DNA from: Agromyces ramosus | GTDB taxonomy: Bacteria > Actinomycetota > Actinomycetes > Actinomycetales > Microbacteriaceae | Direction: 5' to 3' | NCBI RefSeq assembly: GCF_030817175.1 | Contig: NZ_JAUSYY010000001.1 | Coordinates: 868,001 to 932,000, forward strand | Length of the DNA stretch: 64,000 nucleotides | Part shown: positions 63,701-64,000 of the stretch, in pieces | Numbering within the stretch: the stretch's first letter is position 1 | Layout of the letters: every line of letters begins with the position of its first letter | The notes under the pieces: generated by a model | What the model saw: the letters and a program-made list of their open reading frames with translations, nothing else | Databases searched by the model: none | Told to the model about the DNA's origin: nothing | Translations under genes and position numbers: made by a program

Positions 63701-64000
63701 ATGACCGCCGTCGATCCGATGCCGGCATCCGTGCGGCTCCTGATGTTGAGCACGAGCACCGAGCCGCCGCCGCCGACGAAGCCGCCGCCGATGGCTCCCG
63801 CGATGCCGAGGACCTGGAGGTCGTCGATCGCCCAGACCCGCACCGAGCGCCCCGCCGTCACGAGCCCGTCGATGCTCGCCGTGGTGCCGTCGCTGGGCGG
63901 GGTGCCGAGGGCGCTCGCGGTGAGCCCCGTCGTCGGTGCGGCGCCGGCGATGCCGGCGTTGGCACCTGAGATGGCCGACGCGACACGGTCGTTGGTCTTC
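45760..64000 (-). CDS. giant beta-strand repeat, RTX/Calx-beta surface or secreted protein (5' end outside window)
   Basis: One frame is open from the window edge to the stop at 45760, encoding at least 6,079 residues; the N-terminus and any signal peptide lie beyond 64000. From N to C: Ala/Val/Thr/Gly repeats of beta-helix type (64000 to about 61500); GDRVIY/GGLxxGxxYY-type modules (about 61500-60200); further beta-rich segments; Calx-beta-like sequence (about 55000-53500); five GSWxxDGF modules (53460-51340); RTX calcium-binding nonapeptides (about 50900-47950); two LamG-like domains (47690-46560); a classic Calx-beta domain (46555-46210); an Ala/Thr/Pro linker; and a C-terminal beta-domain with two Cys. 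No LPxTG or terminal helix is present, so it is probably exported and held non-covalently. Adhesion or biofilm function is inferred. Confidence 0.85.
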   Translation of the reverse strand, partial: KTNDRVASAISGANAGIAGAAPTTGLTASALGTPPSDGTTASIDGLVTAGRSVRVWAIDDLQVLGIAGAIGGGFVGGGGSVLVLNIRSRTDAGIGSTAVITAGGGASDEISVRAIMVEDSLAFGLAAGGGFVGIGGQVAVIKDTGTQRAHIDGGSELRRAGLGILVESSANRTLNVYSIGVAVGAGAVGFAIAYVSVAGDNRAETASGTVAVGGTGTVGRYIAKVTDNVTIDALGISLAGGAIGIGGVITFVDLSGTAKASAAPVGTIGTGGVSVTADGTRTVTVKTLNVTVGAFALGVTVARSNSSRHLESVLRGATTTTGPVTVRATADNEAAVVAPGGGGGGVSVQIQVVFAVLSGHTLAEIAGSVANASGITVEADAENRATADTFMGAIALIGISGAWASTEITSDAWIRALVSSGTLSSTGAIRVTAKTHGDGNLAKSIVDAISGGLIDLKAMIGLAYVDNEVRATMNGVITQASDVEVTATATNTAEARVLTAAVALVSLAIGVAHAKVTGETRATGSGSITATGADVDITATSVNAATAYSNVITGGFLGGIAVSAPVAEIGAATGADWSGTVTAGHDLTVEADAKNTAHATAKVLSTGVLGVNGAEGKATITSATVTSAVIGDPAEIGGLTGKLFVYAHAVNRATAIASGKGIGAVSIGVMFPNASSHAITKAELNGDVGTTYVDPAVGTVGIPGAAEIEVRAIGDDATKASVDSLSIGLVAVSASTAEARTDNEVHARFGGGEITASGTVKLFAHAFTDADSFADATSGGLIDIQAGFTAASFAEPKISATVTGGFVQAGGLLSITAMHGNPPGTVSDGTIQAVNCNGADTICFSAPHGINTGANVSYSAPATGIPAVDNGSTPNPFAIGGLGDGRTYGVIKVDNTTLRLGVEFDAASPGRVDVPTGSIVFPAGHNFQTGDRVIYNCNGGGALGTLPVAGLICGASYYIFVVDENRIRLSTSQLDADGNIVVSFTTVTNPTTIQVGSTAGLDGRAVVYTAPATVTFKNTLIDIDVTGSGQLLDDDENGQIDRNTSWNTIYAPSHGWSTGDAVRYTVSGGPAIGGLNHNQIYYVFLGDPDGLFGVGAAGPHMIRLAVNACRAGIGEYDTVPGDGGTGNDCSDVIQVISIFTELNINDPDYFPSILASHNLRRVGYESIGLVEGNVYYIDVLDGTHLQLRDANGNLVGGLTDKFGTHFLRDQGIAVVSGGTGTQQLYIDLGTMPAQSPHVLIGVGGPGGQVGGTVNGVVSATSTGVGGGLFRFSDVFSEVTVKPQLTVDVQGGTLRGGGVLIDGRSYAQAAVSSVGKGGGFLGFGASNAFADVTNTVTVKVGSAANIFSSTDVQVTAFADTRANGEAVNRTGGLIAGADTDVDIEIGFNVDTEVAGTIYANRTLLIDAAAAFNGNARASSGSGGLGTNSDANDDDQQGVGVGREHAASVDTTITGDADLRGALVQVSAGVGVRWTVDFANGARQEINEDARAIARSDADAYALGADSDAGAYVHVDDTVTVTLANGSSTEGDEVWIRAVHKNLNLQSIANANCGCGGGDTDARSHVTFVGDSLVKGVDESLIRTSELVVSALTSFDKLYAYAHRSGGFFDIGSASSDVQYQPKRDILWESTVYLLGEPNPVLIIDSSGRIIAKTANVTVRSSQFGAALGIGDLVSGDTIWIDPILYDELPAALFEANSAGGSCDLDCSGLIHGSAGIFYMQQTWNSVLIRNSSDKAIVLKGTADPQSVSINTLSSHLSTTPSAIISVSVDNGPHAPPATQWFWHLQHIFPATDVVIESLRAATTTGHDITFDGDIRNTIGSTRITNDRGSILRGTDAGTETIYSNTVSLDSEAGSIGTVPNPIVLVLHQIFHTGEVGVPAVLKPVALDAEAGVSLYLDLTVIRRDSLSANVAPINPVIGPIRAGVDAVVILRDSAEGINGPVVGDVNVDIYAPNDKPAPYGAGSTIGSVPTTCYFRPDGIACSGGADAPVIVGGPVVVVAFGTDLTPIRANYTFTDIRAGHNIAIFHPSSATEITVTAYTDVDATWTDDETGASHGVTNGSGKIDVLTNGSIIVVEQSAKGDLRVGHIHATGLCTGANPKACTTGTIAADVTLRSPRMIVDAELDAGVIDTDDDRTCVDAYDLDCTAGTPNGVDVTGRNINLFAGDNLLGEPGSVSGVGGIGLPGNFLEIQVNAVGGPLGDLDAYDTAADDDKTAGIYLDQVAGDLQIGIVHTAGDDSLATGNVSLRSRAGSILDAQNDAAADVIGQTIDIDAHGGSIGLAANDLEIDSLVDSPFACTNANCANNANGTSDAGLAAVADDVALEASAGIFLTETDGYLRLLLAHATGGNIRITVRESAELDEDLHLIRNGSANFAEDDSTVPGNNPDHLRDVPNGTVFAEQGSVELRVGDDVTLHQNSQILADLSIDIRGDFGNADTGGTLAVPDPEHGSSMILRGRIIADCVVTLGGTYGFPVGICAPSTGNPVAGRQTHVWGGSDVDLIQLGDPSGLDLAQTTNPALNKEQLGDAGYIFFGSKTTIHGNATLNSLTTDGEDRITVWYLQTMNVITSPTGLQSGTGAGHTLNLDGQGESDYYAVYTNGSHGNIRNYVINVLDTGAPNAGVDELAIYGYDNLAAAYNGYLPGTTTNAAADDIFLLRALKCIDNESPFALSAGVPSGCLTPTEIANNPAFIALLAGSGAADGGIGSYRDRIAGNEPSSLVQRINYDTAINGRISVFGQGGNDAFYVDDTTATITLDGGAGNDTFQIGQIFGTQRDGELAPDGGALLPGDTFPSLVPTTRGWLSPGAHAPLLATGGTGNDRFTVYSNQAEIQLNGDDHNDLFIVRAFAIAAVCDTNADNIGGCGLTDVDYRPANGVFPTDAADGADDGKCVLAGGYIRFDNNNDNVCNNADAHITFNHLPGSNVDLDHAMWQDDVIPLDANGVAVPVIGLGFSTSRPLDIRAGGGEDEVQYNINAPVNVDGGTGFDKLVILGTEFADDFAITDRAIYGGGLNVKYTTIEIVEVDGLEGDDQFFVQSTAYGVAYRIIGGLGSDLISVTGDVTADIVTRELEGLSGAVDHIVTAPNDPGYDGLPTDGVPYNVATGQGGIVVIREATGGTVVREGGLGTDVIKSYHHYTVELAVKPTANVYVTVSAAWSPSQEADGADLNPAPLADGMGDTVWLCIGTSDSDCDEASEFQRHKIVNGVVVDEAGRAVVLTFTTVGDNWKTPQRVYLWAVDDPRAEGDRIVVIQHSVISADLRFHGAAVRQVNALVYDNDTPGVYAVPVAPGGSTPDGRTIVIEGSPATERTDDILLSLAKQPAVGDTIWVRIWMDADSQRLITLDFSAVPAGRWQQFSDGNGGTYYAVSFNWMNWNIPLRIIVHARNNSDPGDPLTAVINYQLDTLLTTPAAAAAYPFPNLRSGPQRTDVLVYDDETPNVVSIPTGTDTVIIKCGDAACTIPGGTDGYTIRLTKAPNGTVTIALITDGLVDVVSVGGVGVTPAGYQVVGGDIPSRRFLGNLSFAGNTVTRANGSDLGNFIDEGFVAGQRIRISSCGVTVYTIVSVGADGKSLVLNASVAGCGSGAGASINLLTRSGIWDGTATTEFVDGAWRLVRPLSGSWLADGFLEGQWVEICQGGTCIRAKIAVIRGNNAGHDEKLELRAFGLSGDSLAAFLSGGQFSVVRIAAVVTFVAAGNDYALEKYIELEADVAFNQPIQRQGVKIFPASTHLVSKLRGPLAVEGGVTGADRSLELGLKLPGEQDGPLFAIATQAPETKQIDMLNIYNDSSQAHGRGVMNSTSLTGFGMAKNLDFGAGYGGVEGETFGEPQVFPGGISYGTVQFIDGQFVTNGAKSSIEIFNLLLGVGNDRLDIQGTLQPDDAVKLAGTVVLAASGGQFGSTHRLSRPAPFDWKAQGFLVGMPVTISGMTGLWRVVGFGDDDPGDTTDNTVMYLQLLSGAAATGTALRTVIGTDVPITTTTPVVITPNIQDDGGTVTRTAGSWLADGFVVGQLVRIQGFTGQWRLMAISADGKTLTLQRGDIIAAPVAGSPTVFVPGPHGGITVVHGGGNSPVQNSFDMVRSLPGAGAPAGTALVLTRLDGLPWGLTPFLAGSGYLVGNPYGNGPQHIQLAGESFTRMILGFGNAPCPFADPFPHCGEGAVMYLSGPVYAGPLGTVATTVHVAKPVEVTVTAPVRVHTDSLVRTDGGSFIADGFKVGMQVRISGMPSAYTIKSLTASTMTFWNVAFQPTVSLNAAGVAVWSAPLFTVTGYDPTRDGGLRIGGDTITVCNLVNPIDGVTCDLEQTAGPNSPLVVYGDTSQDGVWYSGHPYDVLGMEFGPKPFDPFTHIPDAENEDDEWMLGLAHPYDHAGNDVIDASGLFAHRAANNLPTVGFSAYGGLGDDLIIGSQAGDHLAGGSGDDEIRGLRGVDHLYGDSGMNVDLFTRALDIPVTDRSPKPSVTGAGYLNNGTTIQPYPSPVRDDLLVAGRDLLFGEGVGTVAGGPESVYDDIAFGDHGEVVQNGPAAYNTADPNLPDLRLQRIQTTATSTISSIESRNLQRGSDDTIFGGLGRDVLVGGAGHDMVDGDEADDIVFGDNVIFVRTPGNWTSPRFQTLCGTLLYSRTDRVNACGGVVGEDNSGLLLVDGTPRAYRDPDGAPWWAEYDVTNLFHTFAFDEGTSGAGSFGNDYLAGGQAHDVVFGQLGNDTIQGDGGIDSAFARMTDDPAQTWHVGASRTPLGCVGAAGAMVCDSTGVLVVVPSFEAATDGEDYLEGNAGNDRIFGNLGQDDIVGGSSDFFSLITPDLRPDGVPVPAPWYAPGDDRGADLLFGGAGTQIGINNQTSGSPSVPGLDGGILADGTTPANMHARDADTIVADNGRIIRIVGTNHTDVNPSGIGQTQAGQPNYVTFNYDTYGPQKLVVRGVHLLDYTVGGPDFLPQNFGLPIGADCNGSATQPTCSSILDTATGTWKYLQIGGRDEVHGETGDDTVYAGADHDVIYGDAQNDDLIGGWGNDWISGGTGSDGILGDDGRIFTSRNTGCSTNSSAVCNEYAEALYGILRFRTIDPDTKTSQGDVLNEFIYTPGQVQTATINVAGQLVKAADLTVYNLGPNENMSQHHVANQPTFDANNSDDIIFGGWGGDWIHGGAGDDAISGAEALTVGYAQHFDGDGDPIGLEYLDFAHPWNPGDVLHFGADTNAWHSNNHNEIRLGEFLLYDEYDPRRVILFNGDGSVWKGGAAPWNRPFFLNNDATSGNWVTACIAVNNQGDCIGTITNQPSDGDDAIFGDLGNDWSVGGTGKDTLWPGWGNDLSNADDVLTTNGGLNDAPDGVNSSYQDRVYGGAGLDILIGNTGGDRLIDWVGEFNTYLVPFSPFGIATVSRQVNPQLPEFLYALSRSQGADPTRATDTGEDPARNGEPYGELGLITQKDHGQWQTQTGGPTDPQAGNIPGGRRDTLRGADFNDGTMQGFATDSGAFSIVGGILKVTAAGASQDAVAVWYSDAYQSVYYELSAKISMEKPTGGWKANAFIIFDYFGPTDFKFAGIDESINKMVIGHRNASGWWYDAQGVVPGGVRSGKYYALNVIVNGLVVTVTIDGKNAFSHQFEPRMVDGQSVALNKGMVGFGSQQARGLFDNIALTVISPEITLDRTEYFDDGVAEAFTPESGTWSSVLGRYLGTPGAGGVATSLVSYGPSGEPGITKLDPQSYVELESVFAANGISGFVFDYYSSTDFKFVALDVPGQRILIGHFTTRGGWIVDRVIAQVLTAGADSTLNVVLKATVVTVTLNGQVVTSFVYNSPLADGRTGVFGRTAAQSVDSFRFRTDDARFATAAPALATLSVGDATVTEGGAGSSKTVSVNVGLSAPSTTPLTVNWQLEASGGSGATRGQDFSGPNAGTVTFAAGSTSAIIVFTVHGDASYEDDESFVIRILPNGKVNLRDAYGLVKITNDDAKPKGAAATAAPTAAPSSTPEPTGATATSPTAPDAPGAESTATEEATAKQAEPAAANAAPFTANNVDGGWSFTATGANNRDHYQVRIVCTAGGAEVYSTVLVLVIGADGTGTTQVIHPPSGDCTATLEIPKQINRPRVMQSIVFTVS
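47950..50900 (-). repeat. RTX-type calcium-binding nonapeptide repeat region
   Basis: Within the giant protein, at least eight clusters follow G-G-x-G-x-D-x-U-x, for example GGLGDDLIIGSQAGDHLAG, GGAGHDMVDGDEADDIVFGD, GNDYLAGGQAHDVVFGQLGN and GGWGNDWISGGTGSDGILGD. Such repeats bind Ca2+ and fold into a parallel beta-roll after export. They alternate with non-repeat segments of 50-150 residues instead of forming one block. Confidence 0.85.
51340..53460 (-). repeat. five copies of a GSWxxDGFxxGQxVxIxG module
   Basis: Five segments of about 50-60 residues share the pattern R-x-x-G-S-W-x-A-D-G-F-x-x-G-x-x-V-x-I-x-G followed by a strand and an ADGKTLTL-like turn. Clear copies are SGSWLADGFLEGQWVEI, GSWLADGFVVGQLVRIQG, GGSFIADGFKVGMQVRISG, FDWKAQGFLVGMPVTISG and NFIDEGFVAGQRIRISS. 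The module resembles small beta-domains of phage tail and virion proteins. Confidence 0.75.

Noticed and set aside
54610..63969. Three plus-strand frames of 735-1,117 codons opposite the giant gene
   Set aside because: Their composition (Arg, Asp, Val, Glu runs without domain motifs) is that of a mirror frame; the minus-strand frame has clear RTX, LamG-like and Calx-beta signatures.
45760..64000. Tandem DNA repeat or CRISPR-like array
   Set aside because: The repetition is at the protein level with divergent codons. No regular direct repeats with spacers were seen here or elsewhere in the window.

Overview
The window is about 70% G+C with genes packed on both strands, GTG and TTG starts, ATGA/GTGA stop-start overlaps and several probable leaderless promoters. 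rpoB-rpoC, type VII secretion (WXG100/EccC) genes, a CGNR protein, DUF5997, DUF6412 next to YidC, and a very frequent GGATGC/GCATCC word point to a chromosomal segment of an actinobacterium, most likely a Microbacteriaceae (Agromyces-like). No rRNA, tRNA, insertion sequence, prophage or CRISPR array was seen.

Layout. (1) 1-11291: a type VII secretion locus. On the minus strand a secreted Ig-like protein is followed by an FHA-bearing EccC/EssC-type ATPase, an FHA/zinc-ribbon protein, a two-helix membrane protein and four WXG100-type small proteins; divergently a one-helix membrane protein and a lipoprotein; then a multi-pass membrane protein. (2) 11409-19075: rpoB-rpoC, both with TTG starts, with a clear promoter, a structured leader and a strong terminator. 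(3) 19206-20882: two tandem spermidine-synthase-like paralogues. (4) 20898-24881: a Tat-exported GHL10/DUF187 glycoside-hydrolase-like protein and the pxpABC 5-oxoprolinase operon. (5) 24929-27313: PQQ-type sugar dehydrogenase lipoprotein, SprT-like and CGNR proteins. (6) 27344-34204: a MurNAc/muropeptide salvage locus: murQ, an ABC sugar importer without its ATPase and a ComB-like protein on one strand, an AmiE-like serine hydrolase and a MurR/RpiR regulator divergently. (7) 34211-45671: housekeeping and accessory genes (coiled-coil protein, SRPBCC, DUF1684, DEAD-box helicase, GNAT, FAD oxidase, Nudix-like, esterase, DUF5997, HTH-less LysR domain, amidotransferase, GlsB, YidC, DUF6412). (8) 45760-64000: one giant reading frame, open at the window edge, encoding at least 6,079 residues of beta-strand repeats, RTX calcium-binding repeats, LamG-like and Calx-beta domains.

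How parts connect. The most interesting link is regulatory. A palindrome TGGAAG-ATA-CTTCCA overlaps the promoter of the distant GHL10 gene, and 13 of 15 bases of its core recur in the murQ/amiE divergent promoter beside the RpiR-family regulator. This suggests that the GHL10 protein, the ABC importer, the AmiE-like hydrolase and MurQ form one cell-wall salvage regulon. This is inference from sequence and has not been tested. All functions are assigned by reading motifs; no database search was run.
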